From contig NC_061083.1 of assembly GCF_021917145.1 (NCBI RefSeq), positions 1,257,951-1,321,950 on the forward strand: a DNA stretch of 64,000 bases. Reading direction: 5' to 3'. The position numbers and the translations under genes were made by a program. This document shows positions 1-10,096 of this stretch, one piece after another. Origin of the DNA: Hypomesus transpacificus. Taxonomy: Eukaryota; Chordata; Actinopteri; Osmeriformes; Osmeridae. Within the stretch, counting starts at the first letter, position 1. Every line of letters starts with the position of its first letter. The notes under the pieces were generated by a model, which saw only the letters and a program-made list of their open reading frames with translations, was not told where the DNA came from and ran no database searches.

Positions 1-600
1 TCTTGGAGCACCCCCCACATGAGCCCCCAAGGGACACGGTCGAACGCCTTTTCCAAATCCACAAAACATGTGTAGACTGGTTGGGCGAACTCCCATTTAC
101 CCTCCAGGACTCCGCGGAGGGTATAAAGCTGGTCCACTGTTCCACGGCCAGGACGAAAACCACATTGCTCCTCCTGAATCCGAGGTTCGACAATCCGACG
201 GACCCTCCTCTCCAGGACCCCTGAATAGACTTTCCCAGGGAGGCTGAGGAGTGTGATCCCCCTAAAGTTGGAGCACACCCTCCGGTCCCCCTTTTTAAAG
301 AGGGGAACCACCACCCCGGTCTGCCAGTCCAGAGGCACTGTCCCCGATGTCCATGCGATGTTGCAGAGTCGTGTCAACCAAGACAGCCCTACAAAATCCA
401 GAGCCTTAAGGAACTCCGGGCGGACCTCATCCACCCCAGGGGCCCTGCCACCGCAGAGTTTTTTAACCACCTCGGCGACCTCAGCCCCAGAGATAGAAGG
501 GCCCCCCCCGATGTCCCCAGCCTCCACGTCGGAAAGCGTGTTGGTGGAATTAAGGAGGTCTTCGAAGTATTCCTTCCATCGATCCCGATTCCAATATGTG
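1..600 (-). mobile_element. Non-LTR retrotransposon (LINE) reverse transcriptase, truncated
   Basis: Read on the minus strand, one frame stays open from about position 595 to the left edge of the window. It gives recognisable reverse-transcriptase blocks in order: RWKEYFEDLLN, GRAPGVDEVRPEFLKAL, VVVPLFKKGDRRVCSNFRGI, EEQCGFRPGRGTVDQLYTLR and VDLEKAFDRVPWGLMWGVL. These are the fingers and palm of the polymerase that copies LINE RNA into DNA at a nicked target. The element is 5'-truncated at about 600 and runs out of the window before the catalytic F/Y-x-DD block. The wording is typical of a common fish I/Nimb-like or L1-like LINE; the clade is my inference. Apparent plus-strand reading frames here are antisense shadows. 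Confidence 0.85.
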
Positions 601-1230
601 AATTCAGCAAATTAATTTAAGAAGCTCATTTTAATTTAGTGTCATATCCATATCATTATTCTGGTTTCTATAGCTAGGACCTATCGTTCCTAATTACGTT
701 TACTAGCCTACTACTAGGCCCAAAAAAACTTTAAAGTTAGCAGGTGTATAAGATTACGCTACGACAAAATTGACCTGTAAATAAATACTGTCACACTGGT
801 AGTTGTTGCAGTTGATTGCCAAACACTGCATTCTTTGAGGTCACTTGGACTTCTACAGGTACGTACCTGTACAGTCTTCGTTTGTTTTAATCGTCTGCAA
901 GCAAAAAAAAAAGGCTACTCCCCAGGGTACTAACTCGGGGCTCTGGAAGTCCGTTTGGCAATCCTGTGTACATGGGAAATTGTAATTAAGGGTAGCTCTT
1001 TTAAACACCGGCTATAGTAGGTAGCCTTTACCACGCCGTGTTTACCTCAAAAGCGGCCGGCCAGAAGTAGTTACATCTGTTTTGTAGAACCCGGAAGAAT
1101 GTTGCGCATAACCCCTATTAAATTACGTTTTGGTGGCAAGAAGTGCCTTGTGTGGTCCTAAGGGAACCCAGTACTAGCTTGACGTCACAACGTCATCACA
1201 CGTTAGCAACGACGCATAGATACGATAAGT
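600..1230. other. AT-rich intergenic stretch, no gene seen
   Basis: I see no credible coding exon, RNA gene or element boundary here. There is a short poly-A run near 904. Confidence 0.5.
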
Positions 1231-1586
1231 TATGGTGGCCGACATGTGCAACGCGCTGCAAACTAAGAAAACAGATGCAAATAGACAAAACACAAGCAAA
1301 TTAAGAAAACATCTTAATTAATTTGACAACGCATGCGCAGCATTCAGCAAACGCGCACAACCAAATACATAAACGCGCTGCGTTTTTGGTTTGCGTGCTT
1401 TCGTTTTTGCAACGCGTTTATTTATTTGCTATGCGTTTATGTATTTGGTTGTGTTGTGTGTATTTGCAGCGCGTTTTCTGAATGCTGCGCAAGTGTCATG
1501 AAGGTGTTTTCTTAATTTGCTTGTGTTTTGTCTATTTGCATGTGTTTTCTTAAGTTGCAGCGTGTTTGCACATGTCGGCCACCATA
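1231..1586. repeat. 356-bp foldback (long inverted repeat) element
   Basis: The two ends are perfect 20-bp inverted repeats (TATGGTGGCCGACATGTGCA at 1231-1250 and its reverse complement at 1567-1586). Similarity continues inward through most of both arms: blocks reading like AACACAAGCAAATTAAGAAA and CCAAATACATAAACGC recur inverted, so nearly the whole segment can fold into one imperfect hairpin. Short reading frames inside are by-products of the repeat. This is most like a foldback-type or MITE-type non-autonomous transposon. No clear target-site duplication was found, so the transposon class is open. Confidence 0.75.
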
Positions 1587-2376
1587 CAATACACTGAAGT
1601 TGCTGTTCATTCTCATTAGGTGCGTTCGACATGACCCGACTTCATGCAGCGCACGCAGCCGGCTGCAGGCGGCTTACTTGAAAAAGTGCATTCTGGTTAG
1701 ACTTTTTGTCCGACTTGAGACGGCGCCGAGAACACGTCACTGTGACGTCGCCATTAAAGTACCGTGAGATCGATTCGAGAACTGCCGGCTGTGTAGCCGA
1801 GCGCATTTTCTCAAGAGCAACTGCACGGGTTCAAGTGACGATGGGCCTACAGCTATTTCATGATTGGCCAGACTCACACACGGCAACTTAGACGCGTGTT
1901 TTGTATTTATTCTGACACCATCAGTTTCGTTAATGCCTAAATTTGGACCAAACTGTTTAATTGTTAACAAAATGTATGGAAGAAAGGGTTTTACTCCGCC
2001 TCTTCACTAACGGAAAGACTACGCTTAAATATATTAATAGAGTAAAGTAAGCAAACAGCGTTTAATCGGCCGTGACTGACATCAATGCAGCAAACCACGA
2101 GAAGCTGAAATGTCCGACTTCACAGAGCCATTTTCAACTCCTCCCCAACTGCAAGCGGCCACTCTCGCCGGTCGTTGTCCGGCGCAGTCCATGTCGAACG
2201 CACCTATTATCAAGGTTCCATACTGAGACTGGTATTTCTGGCAATTCAGTCATCTTTCATAGGCCATCAGAATACATCAACGTTTTTCAGTGATCTTTGG
2301 TCATTTTACATACCTTTTGAAAAAAGTCGTACCACCTCTTCCACCTCACCTGTCTTGGGGCTGGCCTGTTGCCTGC
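1587..2376. other. Intergenic, no gene recognised
   Basis: Nothing coding is supported. The part around 1619-1760 (beginning near GGTGCGTTCGACATGACCCG) looks like a decayed DNA-transposon end, but I cannot define its limits. Confidence 0.4.
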
Positions 2377-2875
2377 ATCAGCAACCTTTCAGTTACTAGT
2401 CCAACGCTTTAACCACTCGGACCACCCTGCCGCCCCTTGAAATGCTGACTGCAGGAATGTCACCAGAGTTGTTCCCAGAGAATTTAATGTTAATTGTTCT
2501 ACCATAAGCTACCTCCAATGTCGTTTTAGAGAATTTAGCAGTATGTCCAACCGGCCTCACAACTGCAGACCACATGTAAGCATGCCAGCCCAGGATCTCC
2601 ACATCCGGATCCTTCACCTGCCAGAAAGTCTGACACCAGCCACCCGGACAGCTGATGAAACTAAGTATTTCTGTCTGTAATAAAGCCCTTTTGTGGAGGA
2701 AAAACTCATTCTGATTGTGGATGGATGGGCTCACGCCCTTCCAAGCAAACCCATGGCTGAGCCCCCGCCCAATCATGTGAAATTTATAGATTAGGATTTC
2801 AATTGACTGATTTCCTTATATTTTACTGTAACTCAGTAAAATCATTGAAATTGTTGCATGTTTTTTTCAGTTCAG
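2377..2875 (+). mobile_element. Tc1-like transposon fragment a, with SINE remnant at its left end
   Basis: From about 2438 the sequence matches the helix-turn-helix region of Tc1 transposase, but frameshifted, ending in the family's 3' tail (GATTTCCTTATATTTTACTG ... TTGCATG) at about 2875. The first ~60 bases (TTTCAGTTACTAGTCCAACG ... CTGCCGCC) are the end of the tRNA-derived SINE that is complete in the two related elements at 5526 and 9053. This copy is visibly diverged from those two up to about 2765 and then almost identical to the one ending at 6401, which marks a recombination point. Confidence 0.8.
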
Positions 2876-2971
2876 TATAACTTGAGTTACACCTGCAATG
2901 CACCTGCTCAAACACTGAGATTTCACACGTATGTGGCCTAACGTCCAGCAAGGATACAGATTGCGTCTGTC

Positions 2972-2979
2972 TATAAATG
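2972..2979 (+). promoter_or_regulatory. TATA box of dermatopontin-like copy 1
   Basis: TATAAATG lies 62 bases upstream of the start codon at 3034. The same element is at the same spacing in the other two copies. A TATA box at -25 to -30 would put the transcription start near 3005. Confidence 0.6.
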
Positions 2980-3033
2980 GAGCACCAACCTTGCTGAGTT
3001 TAGTTTGTTCTCCTCAAAACCCTCTGAAAAACC

Positions 3034-4542
3034 ATGAAGAGAGCCGACGTCTTTATTCTGCTTCTTGCTGGTGTGTTGGTCAACGGAAAAGGTATGCTTC
3101 ATGTCACGTGTGAGGTTGTCGATTAAAGCCTGAGCATATGTGTAGCAGATAGCAACTCAAATTGTGGACTTACATTTTGAGTGTGTGGTCAGAAATCTCC
3201 CCCAAAAAAGGAGGAGGTGCTGTTTACTATGTTAATCAAATATGTTTTTCTTGTGCCATTGTTTGTGTGTTGCAGACCTCCGCTGGCAGAACAACTATGA
3301 CGAGCCGTTATTCTTTAATTGCCAATCAGGACAATCTATCTCTTACATAGCTAGGTGATTCCTTACATTCCGTAGAAGCACAGACATTCCGTAGACTCAC
3401 AAGCACAGATTTCCAAATCAAAGTGTGCTTTTTGCTGCTGTTGTGCTAAGTTAACCCTAACCCTTTCTCAAACCCTAGCAAGCTGTTGCATATTACAGAG
3501 TTGCTGTTAATTCAGATTGACATTTTTCCATTTTGAGAAAATAAACTGTGGTTTAGCTCTGTATTTTGGATGTATGTTATTGCAATTGCATTCTGGACAA
3601 AATTGGTTGGGCAACAATAAAACCTTCAACCTGCATAAATGTTTGTTTTCGTATAAATTCAACTATTAATTTGTGCATTGTAATGTATTTATCCAATTTT
3701 AGTGAGCATCACAACAAACATGAAGACCGTGTGTGGGACTTTAGGTGCAAAGCCACGTTTGACTCAGCAACCACCTGCTTTACATCTTCCTACGTAAATG
3801 GCTTCGACAAACCTTTGAGCTACCAATGTCCAACCTCTCAGGTCATTACAGGGATGCACAGCTATCATGAGAACAAGCATGAGGACAGAAGGTGAGATGT
3901 AAATGAATCACTAATAACATGAAATAAATACAATTCTTCAAGAAATGACTGTCAAATCAAACACAATAACTAGTGCTTTACAATGATGGTGACATTTAGA
4001 GACATATGGGGATTAAATGGTGCAAAATCTTCCTAGAGGTGACACAGGGTTGACGGAGGCACTGTTTTTGTTGAACAACCCTACTATAATGTGAATTGCA
4101 AGGTCAATACAAAACATATATCACAATTCAAACCTCATTTCCACCATTGTACAGATGGAAGTTCACCTGCTGTGGAGCCAGCAACTTCTGTACTGATACC
4201 TGCCAGTGGACAAACTACGTAAACTCGTTTGATGAGGCCTTCGCTTTTGATGTCCCACTAAATACCTACCTGATTGGAGCTGAAAGCTACCATGAAAACA
4301 AGCATGAGTGAGTATGATTATTCAAGTACTGTATGCTAATGTAAAGATTCCAAGTATTTTCTCTTTCTCTGTGTGTGTGTTTCTACAGTATATGTGTGTC
4401 ATATTTTTGCTTTTGGATTAAACAAGCTTCAGCAAAGGATGAATTGACTACAAAACTAACAGGAACAAAATGTCTGTTTGTCTTGTGTACTTTCAGAGAT
4501 CGTCGCTGGAAATATCAATATTGTACCAGAAAGTCATGCTGA
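3034..4542 (+). CDS. Dermatopontin-family secreted protein, copy 1
   Basis: Five coding exons with GT-AG borders: 3034-3091, 3276-3354, 3703-3891, 4155-4307 and 4497-4542 (525 nt, 174 residues plus TGA). The protein starts with a hydrophobic signal peptide (MKRADVFILLLAGVLVNG), so it is probably secreted. The mature part carries the family's repeated motif three times: DRVWDFRC, DRRWKFTC and DRRWKYQYC. It has ten cysteines, the number expected for five disulfides. A segment like SYHENKHEDRR recurs at the exon 3/4 and exon 4/5 junctions. Dermatopontin binds collagen and other matrix proteins; invertebrate relatives are agglutinins, so matrix or lectin-like roles are both possible. Length fits the family (about 170-200). 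The start is chosen for the signal peptide and the TATA box 62 bases upstream. The orthologue in other fish is not established. Confidence 0.9.
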
Positions 4543-4618
4543 ATCTATAACTGATTCTTCGAACAATCAGATTATTTTATCCATTGTTGTCTCTTGATAA
4601 TCTTGAAAGAAATTCATG

Positions 4619-4639
4619 ATTAAAGATTCTTGCATTAAA
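4619..4639 (+). terminator. Polyadenylation signals of copy 1
   Basis: Two ATTAAA hexamers (4619-4624 and 4634-4639) lie about 77-97 bases after the stop codon. The first is conserved at 8147 (copy 2) and 11689 (copy 3). Confidence 0.5.
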
Positions 4640-4642
4640 TTA

Positions 4643-5525
4643 TTGTGTTTTATATCACGTTTTAATGATTGATTGTGCTTGGTTTTTGGTAAGATATAAA
4701 CTCTATGCAGTACTGTAATGGACGGCAAATGGTTATCTCAGACAATAATTACTAAAACATCTATTGTTTGCTTCCCTTCTGTTGTAAATAATCAACCAAT
4801 AAATAGATTTTACTGACAAATAAACATTTTCAAAGATATTGTCAGTCTTGTGTAATTGTGGAACTACTGTTACAGCCAACCACTGATCCCCTGGGAAAGA
4901 AATTATTACTTGCTTCCCCGTAAACCATGAGAATGACTTTAGAGGGATAATTCATCAAAACAAAAACCCTTTCTTTGTGAAATTTTGCAAAGTATACTGA
5001 ACGTCGGAGACTTCAGAAACTGTCTGAAATGTCCTTAGATAAACCATGACTGCAAAGCTGACCTAAGTTGAACTCAGAACCCAGACTGACATGGGACACC
5101 CCAGTAGCCATGAGACGGAAAGTAATAGAACAAACTCTCTAGGGAACTTGCTAGCCTGTTTATGATTGATAAGGGAGCAATAAGTAACTTGTGAGCTCTA
5201 CCCCTGCCCAAATTAGGAGATAGAAAACTGGTACATTAAACAGAAGTGACGACACACACACACGTGACTGATAACAGACATGCCATAACAGGATGTTTCT
5301 CTGTCTACTCAGGATTGGGAGGGGGCGATATGTTGAGTGTATAAAGTGATCTCCTGTTTTTGCTCTGTGCCTTTTATGCCAGCAATGCCGTGCACTCTCT
5401 ACCAGGGCTGTCATGTGGATTGCCCATTCATTTGTAAACCATGTATTAAGATTAATTTAACCAGTTTGTACTTTGATTCAGAAAATGACAACCCGTGCCT
5501 CGTTAAAATCTTCAGAATTTAGCCC
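4643..5525. other. Flank between dermatopontin-like copies 1 and 2
   Basis: Non-coding as far as I can see. It is part of the ~3.53-kb duplicated unit and reappears at 8171-9052 with very few differences. It contains a short CA run near 5252. Confidence 0.5.
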
Positions 5526-6401
5526 CCAAAAATATAAATGCAACATGTAAAGTGTTGGTCTCGTGTTTCATAAGCTGAAATAACAGATCCCAGAAATTGT
5601 CAATGTGCATAAAAAGCTTATTTCTCTGAAACTGTGTTTACATCCCCGTTAGTGAGCATTTCTCCATTTCCAAGATAATCCATCCACCTTACAGGTGTGG
5701 CCAAATAAAAGGCCAATGAAAATGAGCAGTTTTGTCACGTAACACATGCCACAGATGTCTCAAGCGTTGAGGGAGAGTGCAATTTTAACTAGGCAAGACA
5801 GTTAAGACCAAATTCTTATTTTCAATGACGGGCCTAGAAACAGTGGGTTAACTGCCTTGATCAGGGGCAGAACGACAGATTTTGTCAGCTCAGGGATTCA
5901 ATCTTGCAACCTTTCAGTTACTAGTCCAACGCTTTAACCACTCGGGCCACCCTGCCGCCTCATGAAATGCTGACTGCAGGAATACCCACCAGAGATGTTG
6001 CCAGAGAATTGAATGTTAATTTCTGTACCATAAGCTGCCTCCAACGTCATTTTAGAGAATTTAGCAGTATGTGCAACTGGCCTTACAACCAAAGACCACA
6101 TGTAAGCATGCCAGCCCAGGATCTCAACATCCGGATCCTTCCTCTGCCAGATAGTCTGACACCAGCCACCCGGACAGCGGATGAAACTGAGTATTTCTGT
6201 CTGTAATAAAGCCCTTTTGTGGAGAAAAACTCATTCTGATTGTGGATGGATGGGCCTATGCCCTTTCAAGCCCACCCATGGCTGAGGCCCCCGCCCAATC
6301 ATGTGAAATTTATAGATTAGGATTTCAATTGACTGATTTCCTTATATTTTACTGTAACTCAGTAAAATCGTTGAAATTGTTGCATGTTTTTTTCAGTTCA
6401 G
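5526..6401 (+). mobile_element. Tc1-like transposon b (chimeric), with nested tRNA-derived SINE
   Basis: The ends are similar inverted repeats (AATATAAATGCAACA at the left, TGTTGCATG ... TTCAG at the right). A frame at 5967-6206 gives the paired-helix DNA-binding region of Tc1 transposase (LTAGIPTRDVARELNV ... ISCLQRHFREF ... PAQDLNIRIL ... TRTADETEYFCL); the catalytic part is missing, so it cannot move itself. A SINE at about 5785-5959 interrupts it: on the minus strand that SINE starts like a tRNA gene, with A-box-like GGCCCGAGTGG and B-box-like GGTTGCAAGATTGAATCC. Left of about 6291 this copy matches element c (9053-9933); right of it, it matches element a. Confidence 0.85.
5785..5959 (-). 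mobile_element. tRNA-derived SINE nested in Tc1-like element b
   Basis: About 175 bp in minus orientation, with a tRNA-like head (A and B box of RNA polymerase III) at the right end. The sister copy is at about 9311-9487 and a head remnant is at 2377-2437. It is not a functional tRNA gene: no complete cloverleaf is visible. Confidence 0.7.
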
Positions 6402-6497
6402 TATAACTTGAGTTACACCTGCAATGCACCTGCTCAAACACTGAGATTTCACACGTATGTGGCCTAACGTCCAGCAAGGATACAGATTGCGTCTGTC

Positions 6498-6505
6498 TAT
6501 AAATG
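6498..6505 (+). promoter_or_regulatory. TATA box of dermatopontin-like copy 2
   Basis: TATAAATG, 62 bases upstream of the start codon at 6560, identical in context to copy 1. Confidence 0.6.
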
Positions 6506-6559
6506 GAGCACCAACCTTGCTGAGTTTAGTTTGTTCTCCTCAAAACCCTCTGAAAAGCC

Positions 6560-8070
6560 ATGAAGAGAGCCGACGTCTTTATTCTGCTTCTTGCTGGTGT
6601 GTTGGTCAACGGAAAAGGTATGCTTCATGTCACGTGTGAGGTTGTCGATTAAAGCCTGAGCATATGTGTAGCAGATAGCAACTCAAATTGTGGACTTACA
6701 TTTTGAGTGTGTGGTCAGAAATCTCCCCCCAAAAAGGAGGAGGTGCTGTTTACTATGGTAATCAAATATGTTTTTCTTGTGCCATTGTTTGTGTGTTGCA
6801 GACCTCCGCTGGCAGAACAACTATGACGAGCCGTTATTCTTTAATTGCCAATCAGGACAATCTATCTCTTACATAGCGAGGTGAATCCTTACATTCCGTA
6901 GAAGCACAGACATTCCGTAGACTCACAAGCACAGATTTCCAAATCAAAGTGTGCTTTTTGCTGCTGTTGTGCTAAGTTAACCCTAACCCTTTCTCAAACC
7001 CTAGCAAGCTGTTGCATATAACAGAGTTGCTGTTAATTCAGATTGACATTTTTCCATTTTGAGAAAATAAACTGTGGTTTAGCTCTGTATTTTGGATGTA
7101 TGTTATTGCAATTGCATTCTGGACAAAATTGGTTGGTGAACAATAAAACCTTCAACCTGCATAAATGTTTGTTTTCGTATAAATTCAACTATTAATTTGT
7201 GCATTGTAATGTATTTATCCAATTTTAGTGAGCATCACAACAAACATGAAGACCGTGTGTGGGACTTTAGGTGCAAAGCCACGTTTGACTCAGCAACCAC
7301 CTGCTTTACATCTTCCTACGTAAATGGCTTCGACAAACCTTTGAGCTACCAATGTCCAACCTCTCAGGTCATTACAGGGATGCACAGCTATCATGAGAAC
7401 AAGCATGAGGACAGAAGGTGAGATGTAAATGAATCACTAATAACATGAAATAAATACAATTCTTCAAGAAATGACTGTCAAATCAAACACAATAACTAGT
7501 GCTTTACAATGATGGTGACATTTAGAGACATATGGGGATTAAATGGTGCAAAATCTTCCTAGAGGTGACACAGGGTTGACGGAGGCACTGTTTTTGTTGA
7601 ACAACCCTACTATAATGTGAATTGCAAGGTCAATACAAAACATATATCACAATTCAAACCTCATTTCCACCATTGTACAGATGGAAGTTCACCTGCTGTG
7701 GAGCCAGCAACTTCTGTACTGATACCTGCCAGTGGACAAACTACGTAAACTCGTTTGATGAGGCCTTCGCTTTTGATGTCCCACTAAATACCTACCTGAT
7801 TGGAGCTGAAAGCTACCATGAAAACAAGCATGAGTGAGTATGATTATTCATTGGTACTGTATGCTAATGTAAAGATTCCAAGTATTTTCTCTTTCTCTGT
7901 GTGTGTGTTTCTACAGTATATGTGTGTCATATTTTTGCTTTTGGATTAAACAAGCTTCAGCAAAGGATGAATTGACTACAAAACTAACAGGAACAAAATG
8001 TCTGTTTGTCTTGTGTACTTTCAGAGATCGTCGCTGGAAATATCAATACTGTACCAGAAAGTCATGCTGA
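6560..8070 (+). CDS. Dermatopontin-family secreted protein, copy 2
   Basis: Exons 6560-6617, 6802-6880, 7229-7417, 7681-7833 and 8025-8070 (525 nt, 174 residues). The predicted protein is the same as that of copy 1: the coding differences I could find are silent (GCT/GCG for an alanine at the end of exon 2, TAT/TAC for a tyrosine in exon 5). Introns also match except for a few substitutions and a 2-bp difference in intron 4. All splice sites, the TATA box and the polyadenylation hexamers are kept, so the copy looks functional. The gene lies in the second unit of a recent tandem duplication. Role as for copy 1: a secreted, disulfide-rich matrix or lectin-like protein. A collapsed or duplicated assembly could mimic such identity, but the distinct flanks argue against that. 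Confidence 0.9.
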
Positions 8071-8146
8071 ATCTATAACTGATTCTTCGAACAATCAGAT
8101 TATTTTATCCATTGTTGTCTCTTGATAATCTTGAAAGAAATTCATG

Positions 8147-8152
8147 ATTAAA
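8147..8152 (+). terminator. Polyadenylation signal of copy 2
   Basis: ATTAAA, 77 bases after the stop codon, as in copy 1. Confidence 0.45.
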
Positions 8153-8170
8153 GATTCTTGCATTAAATTA

Positions 8171-9052
8171 TTGTGTTTTATATCACGTTTTAATGATTGA
8201 TTGTGCTTGGTTTTTGGTAAGATATAAACTCTATGCAGTACTGTAATGGACGGCAAATGGTTATCTCAGACAATAATTACTAAAACATCTATTGTTTGCT
8301 TCCCTTCTGTTGTAAATAATCAACCAATAAATAGATTTTACTGACAAATAAACATTTTCAAAGATATTGTCAGTCTTGTGTAATTGTGGAACTACTGTTA
8401 CAGCCAAACACTGATCCCCTGGGAAAGAAATTATTACTTGCTTCCCCGTAAACCATGAGAATGACTTTAGAGGGATAATTCATCAAAACAAAAACCCTTT
8501 CTTTGTGAAATTTTGCAAAGTATACTGAACGTCGGAGACTTCAGAAACTGTCTGAAATGTCCTTAGATAAACCATGACTGCAAAGCTGACCTAAGTTGAA
8601 CTCAGAACCCAGACTGACATGGGACACCCCAGTAGCCATGAGACGGAAAGTAATAGAACAAATCTCTAGGGAACTTGCTAGCCTGTTTATGATTGATAAG
8701 GGAGCAATAAGTAACTTGTGAGCTCTACCCCTGCCCAAATTAGGAGATAGAAAACTGGTACATTAAACAGAAGTGACGACACACACACACGTGACTGATA
8801 ACAGACATGCCATAACAGGATGTTTCTCTGTCTACTCAGGATTGGGAGGGGGCGATATGTTGAGTGTATAAAGTGATCTCCTGTTTTTGCTCTGTGCCTT
8901 TTATGCCAGCAATGCCGTGCACTCTCTACCAGGGCTGTCATGTGGATTGCCCATTCATTTGTAAACCATGTATTAAGATTAATTTAACCAGTTTGTACTT
9001 TGATTCAGAAAATGACAACCCGTGCCTCGTTAAAATCTTCAGAATTTAGCCC
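8171..9052. other. Flank between dermatopontin-like copies 2 and 3
   Basis: Near-identical repeat of 4643-5525; non-coding as far as I can see. Confidence 0.5.
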
Positions 9053-9933
9053 CCAAAAATATAAATGCAACATGTAAAGTGTTGGTCTCGTGTTTCATAA
9101 GCTGAAATAACAGATCCCAGAAATTGTCAATGTGCATAAAAAGCTTATTTCTCTGAAACTGTGTTTACATCCCCGTTAGTGAGCATTTCTCCATTTCCAA
9201 GATAATCCATCCACCTTACAGGTGTGGCCAAATAAAAGGCCAATGAAAATGAGCAGTTTTGTCACGTAACACAATGCCACAGATGTCTCAAGCGTTGAGG
9301 GAGAGTGCAATTTTAACTAGGCAAGACAGTTAAGACCAAATTCTTATTTTCAATGACGGGCCTAGAAACAGTGGGTTAACTGCCTTGATCAGGGGCAGAA
9401 CGACAGATTTTGTCAGCTCAGGGATTCAATCTTGCAACCTTTCAGTTACTAGTCCAACGCTTTAACCACTCGGGCCACCCTGCCGCCCCTTGAAATGCTG
9501 ACTGCAGGAATACCCACCAGAGATGTTGCCAGAGAATTGAATGTTAATTTCTGTACCATAAGCTGCCTCCAACGTCGTTTTAGAGAATTTAGCAGTATGT
9601 GCAACTGGCCTTACAACCGAAGACCACATGTAAGCATGCCAGCCCAGGATCTCAACATCCGGATCCTTCCTCTGCCAGATAGTCTGACACCAGCCACCCG
9701 GACAGCGGATGAAACTGAGTATTTCTGTCTGTAATAAAGCCCTTTTGTGGAGAAAAACTCATTCTGATTGTGGATGGATGGGCCTATGCCCTTTCAAGCC
9801 CACCCATGGCTGAGGCCCCCGCCTAATCATGTGAAATTCATAGATTAGGGCCTAATGGATTTCAATTGACTGATTTCCTTATATTTTACGGTAACTCAGT
9901 AAAATTGATGAAATGGTTGCATGTTTGTTCAGT
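9053..9933 (+). mobile_element. Tc1-like transposon c, with nested SINE
   Basis: Same structure as element b: Tc1 helix-turn-helix frame at 9495-9734 (LQRRFREF ... NRRPHVSMPAQDLN) and a minus-oriented SINE at about 9311-9487. It is nearly identical to element b up to about 9820 and then differs from both a and b. That makes it the likely right-hand partner in the exchange that duplicated the gene. Confidence 0.8.
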
Positions 9934-10034
9934 AACATGAATTAACTATTAACTAATTAACTTTTTAGACTGCTCAAACAATGAGATTTCCCACGATCTC
10001 CCATGGTCCAGCAATGACACAGATTGCGTCTGTC

Positions 10035-10042
10035 TATAAATG
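10035..10042 (+). promoter_or_regulatory. TATA box of dermatopontin-like copy 3
   Basis: TATAAATG, 62 bases upstream of the ATG at 10097. Confidence 0.5.
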
Positions 10043-10096
10043 GAGAACCAACCTTGCTGATTTGTGTTTGTTCTCCTCAAAAGCTTCTGAAAAGCC

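Larger units (their letters stand above)
2766..9820 (+). repeat. Tandem duplication, two ~3.53-kb units
   Basis: Unit 1 (about 2766-6291) and unit 2 (about 6292-9820) are nearly identical over gene, introns, 3' flank and most of the Tc1/SINE element, at a constant offset of 3526-3528 bp. Both boundaries fall in the 3' tail of a Tc1-like element. The third gene beyond 9820 is an older, more diverged copy of the same gene. Confidence 0.85.

Noticed and set aside
253..615. 120-residue plus-strand reading frame
   Set aside because: It is antisense to the LINE reverse transcriptase, whose motifs are clear on the minus strand.
1333..1632. Overlapping 60- and 67-residue frames
   Set aside because: They are produced by the inverted-repeat arms of the foldback element.
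5160..5414. 84-residue minus-strand frame repeated at 8687-8941
   Set aside because: It repeats only because it lies in the duplicated unit; no motif, no start context and no splice support.
5900..5959. tRNA gene on the minus strand
   Set aside because: A- and B-box-like blocks are present, but they belong to a SINE head and no full cloverleaf forms.
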